Assembly (NCBI RefSeq): GCF_900109115.1 | Contig: NZ_FNYV01000004.1 | Location: 124,001 to 188,000, forward strand | Direction: 5' to 3' | Length of the DNA: 64,000 bases | DNA from: Micromonospora phaseoli | Lineage (GTDB): Bacteria; Actinomycetota; Actinomycetes; Mycobacteriales; Micromonosporaceae | Shown: piece after piece, positions 34,426-42,029 of the stretch | Position numbering within the stretch: the stretch's first letter is position 1 | Layout of the letters: each line of letters begins with the position of its first letter | The notes under the pieces: generated by a model | What the model was told of the DNA's origin: nothing | Seen by the model: the letters and a program-made list of their open reading frames with translations, nothing else | Database searches by the model: none | Made by a program: the position numbers and the translations under genes

Positions 34426-35202
34426 ATGGCGACCGGCCTGCCCGCCGAGGGCACCTGTCAGCTGTGGTGGGCCCGGACCGCGCCGCCGGACGACCGGGAC
34501 CTGCTCGCCCTGCTCGCCGACGGGGAACGTCGCCGGCACGCGGAGTTCACTGATCGAGGCGGCCGCGCGGCGCACCTCACCGCGCGGGCGTTGACCCGCC
34601 TGGTGCTCGCCGGCATGCTCGGCGTCCCGGCGTCCGGACTGCGTTTCGAGGCCGTCTGCCGGGGCTGCGGCGGGCCGCACGGCAAGCCGGTGCTGCGCTC
34701 ACCGCCGTCGCCGGTGACGTTCTCCGTCTCACACTCCGGGCAGTGGTGCGTGGTGGCGTTCGCCACCGGGACCGAGGTCGGTGTCGACATCGAGCGGCTC
34801 GCGCTGCGCGGCACCCGGCTTCCGCTGCGCGCCCTGGCCGCGACCGAACGCGCGGTGCTCACCGGCACCGGGGTCCGCGACCGGACGGCCGCCTTCGTCC
34901 GGTACTGGACCAGGAAGGAGGCGCTGCTCAAGGCGACCGGAGACGGGCTGACCATCGACCCGGCAGCGCTCACCGTGACCGGGCCGGACCAGCCTGCCGC
35001 CCTGCTGAGCTGGGACGCCGTACCAGCACCGACCGAAACGCCACACCTGGTCGATCTGGCCGCGCCGACCGGGTACGGCGGCGCGCTGGCCACTCTCGGC
35101 CGGGCGCTTGTCGTGTCCTACCACGACGGTGGATCTCTCCTCGATCAGATTCGCACCGGTGCGGCGGTTCCTGAGCGACACACATTTCCAATAAGGTGCT
35201 GA
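34426..35202 (+). CDS. Sfp-type 4'-phosphopantetheinyl transferase
   Basis: A 258-residue Sfp/Gsp-type transferase that installs phosphopantetheine on carrier proteins. Visible motifs are FSVSHSG, GVDIE (Mg-binding D and E) and the W-x-x-K-E-A helix in RYWTRKEALLKATGDGL. It probably activates all PCP, ArCP and ACP units of this cluster. ATG at 34426 is preferred (GAAAGGGTGG about nine bases upstream) over GTG at 34414. It is divergent from the large NRPS operon and is followed after 127 nt by the MFS exporter gene. Confidence 0.93.
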   Translation: MATGLPAEGTCQLWWARTAPPDDRDLLALLADGERRRHAEFTDRGGRAAHLTARALTRLVLAGMLGVPASGLRFEAVCRGCGGPHGKPVLRSPPSPVTFSVSHSGQWCVVAFATGTEVGVDIERLALRGTRLPLRALAATERAVLTGTGVRDRTAAFVRYWTRKEALLKATGDGLTIDPAALTVTGPDQPAALLSWDAVPAPTETPHLVDLAAPTGYGGALATLGRALVVSYHDGGSLLDQIRTGAAVPERHTFPIRC

Positions 35203-35329
35203 CCTAGCGCAACCACCTGATCTCCTTCCGTTGCCGGCACGCGGGGCTCACCGTCCGGCGGGGCGAGGAGTCCACGCAGGCGGCCACCCACCCACGCAAT
35301 GTCCGTTGAGCCCTCAGGAAAGGGATCCG

Positions 35330-37030
35330 ATGTCTGACGACAGCCGCACGTCGTCCGGTGCCGACACCAGCACGGTGCAGGCACCGGCCGCGGCACCACC
35401 CGACGAGTTCGTCCCCCCGATCACCGGCCGCAAACGCACCCTCGCCCTCGTCGTCGTACTCACCGGGTTCGTGCTGGACCTGCTCGACATCACCATCGTG
35501 AACGTGGCGCTGCCGTCGATCCGCGACGGCATCAACGCCACCGCCTCCACGATGCAGTGGCTGGTGGCCGGGTACGCGCTCGCCTTCGCGTCGATGCTGA
35601 TCATCGCCGGCCGACTCGGCGACATCGTCGGCGTACGCCGGATGTTCCTGATCGGTGTCGCCGGCTTCACCTCCGTCTCGCTGCTCGCCGGCCTCGCCCA
35701 GACACCCGAGCAGCTGATCGTGCTGCGCTTCCTGCAGGGCGCGATGGGCGCGGTGATGGTGCCTCAGGTCTACACCCTCATCCAGCTGCTCTACGCGCCG
35801 AAGGAACGCGGCCGGGCGTTCGCCGCGATGAGCGCCGCGCTCGCCTTCGGCACGGTCGGCGGCCCACTGGTCGGCGCGCTGCTGACCACCGCCGACGTGG
35901 CGGGCCTGGGTTGGCGGACCATCTTCCTGGTCAACGTCCCGATCGGCATCGCGGCCTTCTTCGCCGCGAAGGCGTTGCTGCCCGAGTCGACGCCGAACCG
36001 CCGGGAACGGCTCGACCTGGTCGGCGCGACCCTGATCACGGCGGCGGTGCTGCTGATCGTCTACCCGCTGGTGCAGGGCCGCGAGCAGGACTGGCCGGCC
36101 TGGACGTACGCGAGCATGGCCGGCGGCCTGGCCGTCTTCGCGCTGTTCGTGGTGCACCAGCGGTCCCGTACCGAGTCGCCACTGGTGCCGATGTCGCTCT
36201 TCCGGCACCGCTCCTTCAACTCGGGCCTGGTGGTGGTCTTCCTCTTCCAGGGCGCGGTGATGTCGTTCTTCCTGATCATCACCATCTACCTGCAGATCGG
36301 CGTCGGATACAGCATCCTGCGCGCCGGGCTGTCCGGGCTGCCGTGGGACATCGCCGTGCCGCTGCTCGGGTGGCTCTCCGCCCGCGCGATCACGCCGAAG
36401 CTCGGCCGGTTGGGCCTACAGGCCGGGCTGGTGCTGCTGATCGCCAGCATGTTCTGGTTCATGTGGGTCATCGACAGCACGCCCCAGGTGACCATCTGGC
36501 AACTGCTCGTCCCGATGTTCATCGGCGGCGCCGGCATGGGTATGACCTTCCCGCCGCTGATGGGCTACTCGCTGCATGACGTGCCAGGTCACCAGGCCGG
36601 CTCCGCCTCGGGGGTGGTCAACGCGAACTACCAGATAGGCGTGACGCTCGGCATCGCCGCCTGCGGCACGCTCTTCTTCAGCCTGCTCGCCAGCCAGGCG
36701 CCGGCGGCGGTCGACGACGTGACTCCCCGGCTGCGCGCCGACCTGGTCGCCACGGGCGTCTCCGACGGACAGGCCGGGCAGATCAGCGACCGGTTCCGCG
36801 ACTGTGTCACCACCCAACTCGACGCGGCGGACCCGACACTCCCGCCGCCCGGCTGTGATGCCACGAGTCTGGCCGCCGGCAGTGGCGGCACCGCCGCCGG
36901 GGTCATCGAGCAGCGCGCCTTCGAGACCAGCCAGATCAGCTTCCAGCGGGCGATGGTCGGCACCCTCTGGTTCAGTGTGATCAGCTTCGCCCTGGCCCTG
37001 CTGGGCAGCTTCCTGCTACCCCGACGGTAG
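35330..37030 (+). CDS. MFS drug exporter, DHA2 family (14 TMS)
   Basis: A 566-residue multidrug-type exporter. The first helix with LDITIVNVALPSI and the following G-R-L-G-D-x-x-G-R-R-type loop (GRLGDIVGVRR) are hallmarks of the EmrB/QacA proton-driven drug exporters. Hydrophobic stretches fit about 14 helices, with an extracytoplasmic loop near the C terminus holding two cysteines. ATG at 35330 follows AGGAAAGGG. It is the best candidate for secretion of the cluster product and self-protection. It is likely co-transcribed with the phosphopantetheinyl transferase and ends in two successive hairpins. Confidence 0.92.
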   Translation: MSDDSRTSSGADTSTVQAPAAAPPDEFVPPITGRKRTLALVVVLTGFVLDLLDITIVNVALPSIRDGINATASTMQWLVAGYALAFASMLIIAGRLGDIVGVRRMFLIGVAGFTSVSLLAGLAQTPEQLIVLRFLQGAMGAVMVPQVYTLIQLLYAPKERGRAFAAMSAALAFGTVGGPLVGALLTTADVAGLGWRTIFLVNVPIGIAAFFAAKALLPESTPNRRERLDLVGATLITAAVLLIVYPLVQGREQDWPAWTYASMAGGLAVFALFVVHQRSRTESPLVPMSLFRHRSFNSGLVVVFLFQGAVMSFFLIITIYLQIGVGYSILRAGLSGLPWDIAVPLLGWLSARAITPKLGRLGLQAGLVLLIASMFWFMWVIDSTPQVTIWQLLVPMFIGGAGMGMTFPPLMGYSLHDVPGHQAGSASGVVNANYQIGVTLGIAACGTLFFSLLASQAPAAVDDVTPRLRADLVATGVSDGQAGQISDRFRDCVTTQLDAADPTLPPPGCDATSLAAGSGGTAAGVIEQRAFETSQISFQRAMVGTLWFSVISFALALLGSFLLPRR

Positions 37031-37043
37031 CGAGCCGGACGCG

Positions 37044-37078
37044 GTGCGGGGCGACCCTCCGCCAGGGCCGCCCCGCAC
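37044..37078. terminator. hairpin downstream of the exporter gene
   Basis: A 9-bp perfect outer stem (37044-37052 with 37070-37078) encloses an inner CCCT/AGGG pair. It lies 14 nt after the exporter stop and is followed by a second, longer palindrome. Confidence 0.6.
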
Positions 37079-37086
37079 CAGCCACA

Positions 37087-37128
37087 GCGGCCCCGGTCCC
37101 GCCGTCCGGACGGCGGGACCGGGGCCGC
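37087..37128. terminator. 42-bp perfect palindrome
   Basis: The two 21-base halves are exact reverse complements, centred at 37107/37108 with no spacer. It sits between the exporter gene and the convergent VOC gene and is best read as a bidirectional terminator; an unusual protein-binding site is less likely. Confidence 0.6.
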
Positions 37129-37150
37129 GTGTCGTCGCGGTGGGCGCAGC

Positions 37151-37573
37151 TCAGCCGAGCGCGGTCCGGTAGGTCGCGAAGGTCCAGACGTGGCCCTGCG
37201 GGTCCCGGCAGGTGAACTCGTACGAGTCGTGCGGCTTGCTCTCGGGAGCCAACAGGATCTCGGCGCCGGCGGCCACGGCCCGGCCGTGGATGTCGTCCAC
37301 CTCGGTGTCGGTCTCCACTCGGACGAAGGTGCCGGCGGTGGCGGCACCGAGCGCCAACGGCTCGCCGAGGCGCAAGCCGTCGTTCGCCGGATTGATCATG
37401 ATCAACCCGTGCTCGCCGATCCGAAGCTCGGCGTGGTAGACGTTCCCGGCGCCGTCGTCGAAGACGCCCAGCGTGGTGAAGCCGAAAGTGTTCACCAGCC
37501 ATTCGATGGCCTTCGCCGGATTCTGGTAGGCGATGTAGGGGGCGACGGTGGGCGGGACCGAGGAATCGGCCAT
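37151..37573 (-). CDS. VOC-family protein
   Basis: A 140-residue single-domain glyoxalase/bleomycin-resistance-fold protein. The layout (PYIAYQNPAKAIEWLVNTFGF at the N terminus, a central AELRIG strand, and a C-terminal DPQGHVWTFATY) is that of the PhnB-like VOC group. Many members have no proven activity; some bind drugs or metal chelates. ATG at 37573 has GAGGAG upstream. It is similar in design to the neighbouring VOC gene at 37682-38092. Placed between the exporter and a P450, it may help resistance, but a general stress role is equally possible. Confidence 0.82.
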   Translation of the reverse strand: MADSSVPPTVAPYIAYQNPAKAIEWLVNTFGFTTLGVFDDGAGNVYHAELRIGEHGLIMINPANDGLRLGEPLALGAATAGTFVRVETDTEVDDIHGRAVAAGAEILLAPESKPHDSYEFTCRDPQGHVWTFATYRTALG

Positions 37574-37681
37574 GGGTCACTCCTCAGAGTCGATGCTGCG
37601 AACGGGTCAGGACGAACAATCACTCTATGTGCTCTTTGTGTCCTACCGACGAAAAAGAGCGGACGTTCTGTCGGCAACCGG

Positions 37682-38092
37682 TCAGTCGAGCTTCGGGGCG
37701 TAGCTACCGAAGCCCCACAGGTGTCCCTCGATGTCCCGGACGACGTACTCCCGCGAGCCGTAGTCCGTGTCGGTCAACGGCATGACCACCTCCGCGCCCG
37801 CCGCGACCGCGCGGTCGTGGTGCGCGTCGACGGCGTCCCCGACGTACACGTACACACCCTGGCTCGTCAGGGGCAGGTCACGCGGACTGGCCATGGGCAG
37901 CGTGGACGACCCGGCCGGGCCAAGCTGGAAGGTGCCGATGCCCCACCGCAGCTCGGCGTGCACCACCTGCCCCTCGCCGCCGGTCGTGGTCTCCAGCACC
38001 TCGAAGCCGAAGGCCGAGCAGAGCCAGTCGATCGCGGCGCGCGGGTCCTGGTAACGCAGGAAGGGAATGACGGGTGCCACCACATCGGACAT
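37682..38092 (-). CDS. VOC-family protein
   Basis: A 136-residue glyoxalase-fold protein of the same subtype as 37151-37573 (APVIPFLRYQDPRAAIDWL at the start; DIEGHLWGFGSY at the end). ATG at 38092 with GGAGGATC upstream is preferred to an in-frame start at 38125. The pair looks like an old tandem duplication. Function is not evident; chelate binding or detoxification are possibilities. The gene lies 81 nt downstream of the P450 stop on the same strand and could be co-transcribed with it. Confidence 0.82.
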   Translation of the reverse strand: MSDVVAPVIPFLRYQDPRAAIDWLCSAFGFEVLETTTGGEGQVVHAELRWGIGTFQLGPAGSSTLPMASPRDLPLTSQGVYVYVGDAVDAHHDRAVAAGAEVVMPLTDTDYGSREYVVRDIEGHLWGFGSYAPKLD

Positions 38093-38173
38093 GAAGATCC
38101 TCCAGGTGTCGACAGAAGACACCACACCCTACCCGCCGGTCACCGGCACCGGGCAGAGCCGACACACCGCCGC

Positions 38174-39382
38174 TCAGCGGGCCCGCACCAGCAGTGGCAA
38201 CTGGTCGTACGAACGCAGGCTGGCATGCCGGCGCCGGACCGGCGGCCCCGCGGGTCCGAGGATCTCCACCGCGCCCACCAGGCGCTCGAAGACGACCACC
38301 GACATCAGCCGCGCCAGGGCGGTGCCGAGGCAGTGGTGCAGGCCCCCGCCGAACCCGAGATGTGGGTTGGGATCCCGCCCGACGTCGAGACGCTCGGCGT
38401 CATCGAAGACCGCGGCGTCCCGGTTGGCCGCGCCGAGCAGCAGCAGCACGGTCCGCCCGGCCCGAATCTTCACACCGGCCACCTCGACGGGCTCACGGGC
38501 GACCCGGATGACGTTCTGGATCGGGGCGTCGTACCGCAGGAACTCCTCCACCGCCGACGGGACCAGGGCCGGGTCGGCCCGCAGCCGGCGCAGCTGTTCC
38601 GGATGGGCGAGCAGCGCGGCGACCCCGTTGGAGACCAGGCCCATGGTCGTCTCGAACCCGGCGTGGAACAGGAAGAGCATGTTGTCCGCGAAGTCCGCAA
38701 TGGCCAGCCGGTCGGTGGCCGACTCCTCCCAGTACATCCCGGCCAGCGTCGGGCCGCCCGGCTGCTCCCGGCGACGCGACAGCAGCTCGGCGAGGTAGTC
38801 GTGCAGCCAGGGCAGCGCGGCGTTGATGTCGTGCAGGTCGCCGGGGGTGAGATTGGCCGCGTCGAAGACCTTGGCCAGCGAGACGACCCGGGTCAGCACC
38901 TCCGGCCGGTCCGGGATCGGAATGCCGATCAGATCGCACACCACGCCGACCGGCAGCGGCACCGCCAGGTCGGTCACCACGTCGAGCCGGCCGCGTTGCA
39001 GGGCGGGGTCGAGCAGCGTGTCGGCCGCGGCGCCGATGTGTCCGGTCAGCCGGCGCACCACCGGGGTGCCCAGTGCCCGGCCGATGAACCGCCGCAGTCG
39101 GGTGTGGTCCGGCGGGGTACGGGTCAACACGATCCGGTCCAGGAACTCGGCACCCGGGCCGTCGCCGAGGGTGAGCCGGGTGTACTCCGCCGGCATCCGG
39201 CTCTCCAGCCGGTTGTCGCGCAGCAGGGTGGAGACCACGGAGTGCCCGGTCACCAGCCACTGGCCCAGCTCCGCCCGGGACAACGGGCCCCGGGCGCGCA
39301 GCTGCGCGTAGGCCGGGTACGGGTCGTCCTGGGTCGCCAGGAACGCCGCGGACAGGTGGGGACGCGCGGTGTCGGCTCGCAT
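38174..39382 (-). CDS. cytochrome P450
   Basis: A 402-residue bacterial P450. The I-helix motif reads HAGFETT (Glu where Asp is usual beside the conserved Thr), the K-helix has E-E-F-L-R, and the heme-ligand loop is FGGGLHHCLG with the Cys near 351. ATG at 39382 has no Shine-Dalgarno sequence, but TTGCCG (39413-39418) and GATAGT (39390-39395) with a 17-bp spacer put the transcription start on or next to the ATG, so the mRNA is probably leaderless. It likely hydroxylates or couples the cluster product. It is paralogous to the P450 at 42030-43226. Confidence 0.93.
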   Translation of the reverse strand: MRADTARPHLSAAFLATQDDPYPAYAQLRARGPLSRAELGQWLVTGHSVVSTLLRDNRLESRMPAEYTRLTLGDGPGAEFLDRIVLTRTPPDHTRLRRFIGRALGTPVVRRLTGHIGAAADTLLDPALQRGRLDVVTDLAVPLPVGVVCDLIGIPIPDRPEVLTRVVSLAKVFDAANLTPGDLHDINAALPWLHDYLAELLSRRREQPGGPTLAGMYWEESATDRLAIADFADNMLFLFHAGFETTMGLVSNGVAALLAHPEQLRRLRADPALVPSAVEEFLRYDAPIQNVIRVAREPVEVAGVKIRAGRTVLLLLGAANRDAAVFDDAERLDVGRDPNPHLGFGGGLHHCLGTALARLMSVVVFERLVGAVEILGPAGPPVRRRHASLRSYDQLPLLVRAR

Positions 39383-39389
39383 ACAGAGC

Positions 39390-39418
39390 ACTATCCGGCA
39401 GGACTACCGGGCCGGCAA
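39390..39418 (-). promoter_or_regulatory. promoter of the P450 gene (leaderless)
   Basis: Minus-strand TTGCCG, 17-bp spacer, GATAGT, then 7 nt to ATG at 39382. Together with the absence of a ribosome binding site this predicts a leaderless transcript. Confidence 0.55.
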
Positions 39419-39459
39419 GACCCGACATACGTCATCGCCCGGTCGCCCTGCCGACACTG

Positions 39460-39488
39460 TCGACACTCGTCGCATCGTGTTCTAGGCT
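39460..39488 (+). promoter_or_regulatory. promoter of the condensation-domain gene (leaderless)
   Basis: Plus-strand TCGACA (39460-39465), 17-bp spacer, TAGGCT (39483-39488), then 7 nt to GTG at 39496. There is no purine-rich stretch before the GTG, so translation probably starts at the 5' end of the mRNA. Confidence 0.6.
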
Positions 39489-39495
39489 CACCACT

Positions 39496-40800
39496 GTGCG
39501 CGAGGAACCCGCTTCCGTCGGTCAACGTCTGCTGGCTCTCATGGACCACTACCGGGGAGGCGACAGCGCCCTCAACGAACAGGTGCTGTGGCACCTTCGG
39601 GGCCCGTACGACCACCAGGCGATGACCCGGGCGGTGGCCGCCCTGTCCGCCCGGCACGAGCCGCTTCGGACCACCTACCCGCGCGGCCGGCGGCTGCGCC
39701 AGCTGATCCACGAGCCGCAGCCGGTGCCGGTACCGCTGACCGACGTGTCCGGCGAGGCCGAGCCGGCCGCCGCCGCCCGCCGGATCGTCGCCGCGGAGGT
39801 GTCCACCAGCATCGACGCCTCGGTGTGGCCACTGCGGACACGGGTGCTCCGGCTCGGCGCGGAGCACCACCTGGTCGTGCTCACCCTGCACCACTACTGC
39901 TCCGACGACTACTCCAACGCGCTGCTGGCCAGAGACCTGCGCGCCCTGTACGGCGGTGAGATCGGTGAACCCGTCGACCTGCCCGCACCACAGTGGCAGT
40001 ACGCGCAGTGGGCCCGGTGGCAGGCGGAACAGCTCTCCGGGGCGAACCGGGAACGACTCACCGGGTACTGGACGGGCAAGCTCGCCGGCGCGCGGCTGGT
40101 GGAGCTGCCCGCCCGCGGCCGGCGTCCGGTGCCCGACGGCGAGCCGCCCTGGATCTCCGTCGAGCACTACGTGGACGCGCAGACCACCGCGGCGCTGCGA
40201 CAGCTCGCCCGCCGGCACCGCACCACGTTGTTCCCGGTCACCCTGGCGGTGTTCTACGCGCTGCTGCACGCCGAGACCGCCGCTGGCGACCTCACGGTGG
40301 CCTCGCTCTTCGCCAACCGCGGGCAGCCGCAGGTGCGCGACACCGTGGGCTTCTTCGCCAGCATGGTGCTGCTCCGGGAACGCTTCACCCCGGACACCAC
40401 ACTGGCCGAGCTGATCGGGCAGACCCGGACCACCGTGATGGACGCGATGCGCCATCAGGACCTCCCCCATCAGCTGCTGCCGCCGGACACCGTGACCGGC
40501 GGCACCGGCCGCACCGACGACGTGCTGTTCCAGTTGCTCGGCAGCCTGATGACCCGGGCCGACATGGCCGGAGAGGAGCTGGACGACATGGAGGCCCAGT
40601 TGGAGCGGCGGCGTTTCGCGCTGGAGTTCGTCGTCGTGCCGCAGGGCGACGTGCTGTCCGCGCTGCTGTTGTGCTCCCGGGCCGAGTTCGATCCGGCCTG
40701 GGCCGACGCGTTCGTCCGCGACTACGTCACCCTGATCCGGCGGGCGGTCGCCGACGCCGACGTTCCGATCGCCGAGCTGCGCGCCGCGCCGGTGACCTGA
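39496..40800 (+). CDS. free-standing NRPS condensation domain
   Basis: 434 residues comprising one condensation domain and nothing else. The active-site motif is HHYCSDD (standard HHxxxDG, last Gly changed to Asp), and later core motifs are recognisable (S-L-F-A-N-R-G-Q-P, VGFFASM). Such proteins join a carrier-bound acyl group to an amine or alcohol. The start is GTG at 39496, matched by alignment with the second copy at 45354-46697, whose N terminus shares the P-A-S-V-x-Q-R-L-L pattern. It is transcribed alone, back-to-back with a P450 gene. The donor could be the ACP at 48673-48972. Confidence 0.92.
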   Translation: MREEPASVGQRLLALMDHYRGGDSALNEQVLWHLRGPYDHQAMTRAVAALSARHEPLRTTYPRGRRLRQLIHEPQPVPVPLTDVSGEAEPAAAARRIVAAEVSTSIDASVWPLRTRVLRLGAEHHLVVLTLHHYCSDDYSNALLARDLRALYGGEIGEPVDLPAPQWQYAQWARWQAEQLSGANRERLTGYWTGKLAGARLVELPARGRRPVPDGEPPWISVEHYVDAQTTAALRQLARRHRTTLFPVTLAVFYALLHAETAAGDLTVASLFANRGQPQVRDTVGFFASMVLLRERFTPDTTLAELIGQTRTTVMDAMRHQDLPHQLLPPDTVTGGTGRTDDVLFQLLGSLMTRADMAGEELDDMEAQLERRRFALEFVVVPQGDVLSALLLCSRAEFDPAWADAFVRDYVTLIRRAVADADVPIAELRAAPVT

Positions 40801-41119
40801 CCCGGCCGCACTCCGCCATTTGATTGAGTCCGCAATAATCGACGCCGCACAGGATAGGCATATGCAGAGGTTTCTCTGGGCTCGCTACTTGAGTTCCAGC
40901 CGAAACGCAAATTGCAGCGGCCCGAACAGGCGGCGACAATCCGGTTAAGTGTTCTGAACCGGACCGATTCGACCATACCCATTGAACCCTTTTCAACCGC
41001 CACCCGCGATCCGACGACCATCGGCTCAAGGCGACGCACAAGCGCCACACGATCCAGGATGAAAGGATGATTGTTCCCGACCCGACCGCCCCCCGCGGCC
41101 ACGAACACTGCGTGGGCGG
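40801..41119. other. 319-base gene-free stretch of lower G+C
   Basis: No convincing gene on either strand: open frames are short or lack coding bias. Base composition is visibly less GC-rich than the flanks. A 6-bp inverted repeat with a 10-base loop (40941-40946 with 40957-40962) is present. The stretch looks like the left part of a compositionally odd island that includes the STAS gene. Confidence 0.5.
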
Positions 41120-41560
41120 TCAACCGCGGTTGCGTCCCGCCAGCGGGCCCGGGCACCAGCGCACCACCCGCGCCTCCGCCACCGCCGGGCGGGACCGGCG
41201 TCGGCGCACCACGAACTTGAGATGCAGGCGCAGCATCCGCCCGATCTGCTCCGAGGCCACACCGCGGCCGCAGCGGTGCCGCTCCAGCATGGCACGCTCC
41301 GCGCCGCACCGCACGACCACTGCGGCGCCGGCCGCGCTGGCACCGGCGGCCACGTCGACCAGAGAGGTGAAGCCCACCTCGTCGACACCGGTCACCTCGG
41401 TCAGATCCAACTCGACGCGCTCCGGCCGCGAGTCGACATGGTCCAGCATGTACTCGGCGACCCGGGTGACATAACCGGCAGTACTCCGGTCGACGCTGCC
41501 GCTGACGGAAATCGCAACAGCGGTTCGGCTCACCCTCCGGGCTTTGACCATCGGCAACAC
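41120..41560 (-). CDS. STAS-domain protein (anti-sigma-factor-antagonist-like)
   Basis: 146 residues with an N-terminal STAS fold: first strand AVAISVSGSVDRST, then a central VELDLTEVTGVDEVGFTSL. The loop that normally carries the phosphorylated serine (D-S-S/T-G) reads D-E-V-G, so the switch serine is missing and Glu might mimic a phosphate. The C-terminal 30 residues are Arg-rich. The GTG start has AGGAGGGGGG upstream; a TGTGTTGC box overlaps the start. No anti-sigma kinase gene is nearby. It is the only regulator-like gene in the cluster. Confidence 0.72.
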   Translation of the reverse strand: MLPMVKARRVSRTAVAISVSGSVDRSTAGYVTRVAEYMLDHVDSRPERVELDLTEVTGVDEVGFTSLVDVAAGASAAGAAVVVRCGAERAMLERHRCGRGVASEQIGRMLRLHLKFVVRRRRSRPAVAEARVVRWCPGPLAGRNRG

Positions 41561-41561
41561 A
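41554..41561 (-). promoter_or_regulatory. TGTGTTGC box
   Basis: Variant of the recurring octamer (last base C), overlapping the GTG start of the STAS gene on its coding strand. Confidence 0.3.
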
Positions 41562-41878
41562 ATTCCCCCCTCCTGCTGGTGTCACACCCTAGAACGCATC
41601 CGCGCGGCATGGGAATGACCGATCGGCTTCAATACTGTGACATCCGCGTTCTATCTCCGCCGATGATTCTGATAAGCGACAATGCATGTGACTATCTGTG
41701 CCGAGACAGGAGGATCTTCGGCTTGCCCCCGGCGGTCCGGGCCGCCCGCCCGCGACTGTGCGGTGGTCAGCCACTGCCCGGCCGGGGCGCGCAACACCCC
41801 AGGCCCGGGGCAGGTGGAGCGCGCTCCGACACGGCCGGCGCCGACCGACGCGGATCTGACACTGGGGAGTAACAACGC
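41561..41878. other. 318-base stretch without a supported gene
   Basis: The left half (41600-41720) is notably AT-richer than the surroundings, the right half GC-rich. Open frames here lack coding bias or start signals. It separates the divergent STAS gene from the small reading frame and P450 gene, so it should hold their promoters; no clear -35/-10 pair stands out. Confidence 0.4.
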
Positions 41879-42025
41879 GTGACCACATCCGCGCCGGTTG
41901 CCGAAGATCCGACAAAAGTCATCGGAAACCTTGACCCTGTCCGGATCGGACTTCCGGTCGTCCCACCAAGTGTGTTGCATGTACCGGCCGGCCCTTGCCC
42001 GCATGGCGAACCCAACAGACACTAG
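41879..42025 (+). CDS. possible 48-residue leader peptide before the P450
   Basis: GTG at 41879 with GGGGAG at 41864-41869 opens a 48-codon frame that ends with TAG at 42023-42025, four bases before the P450 ATG. The predicted peptide (VTTSAPVAEDPTK ...) matches no family known to me. Third-position GC is low compared with neighbours, which argues against an ordinary gene. The arrangement would allow translational coupling to the P450, which itself has only a weak ribosome binding site. It may also be chance. Confidence 0.3.
   Translation: MTTSAPVAEDPTKVIGNLDPVRIGLPVVPPSVLHVPAGPCPHGEPNRH
41971..41978 (+). promoter_or_regulatory. TGTGTTGC box
   Basis: Variant octamer 52 bases before the P450 ATG, inside the possible leader frame. 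Confidence 0.3.
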
Positions 42026-42029
42026 AAGC

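Noticed and set aside
35187..35204. Inverted repeat AGGT-GCTG-ACCT resembling an IdeR/DmdR iron box at the end of the phosphopantetheinyl transferase gene.
   Set aside because: The spacing between half sites is 4 instead of 7 bases and it overlaps coding sequence rather than a promoter core.
40722..41585. Open frames on the minus strand across the low-G+C region.
   Set aside because: Apart from the STAS frame they lack coding bias, recognisable domains and ribosome binding sites.
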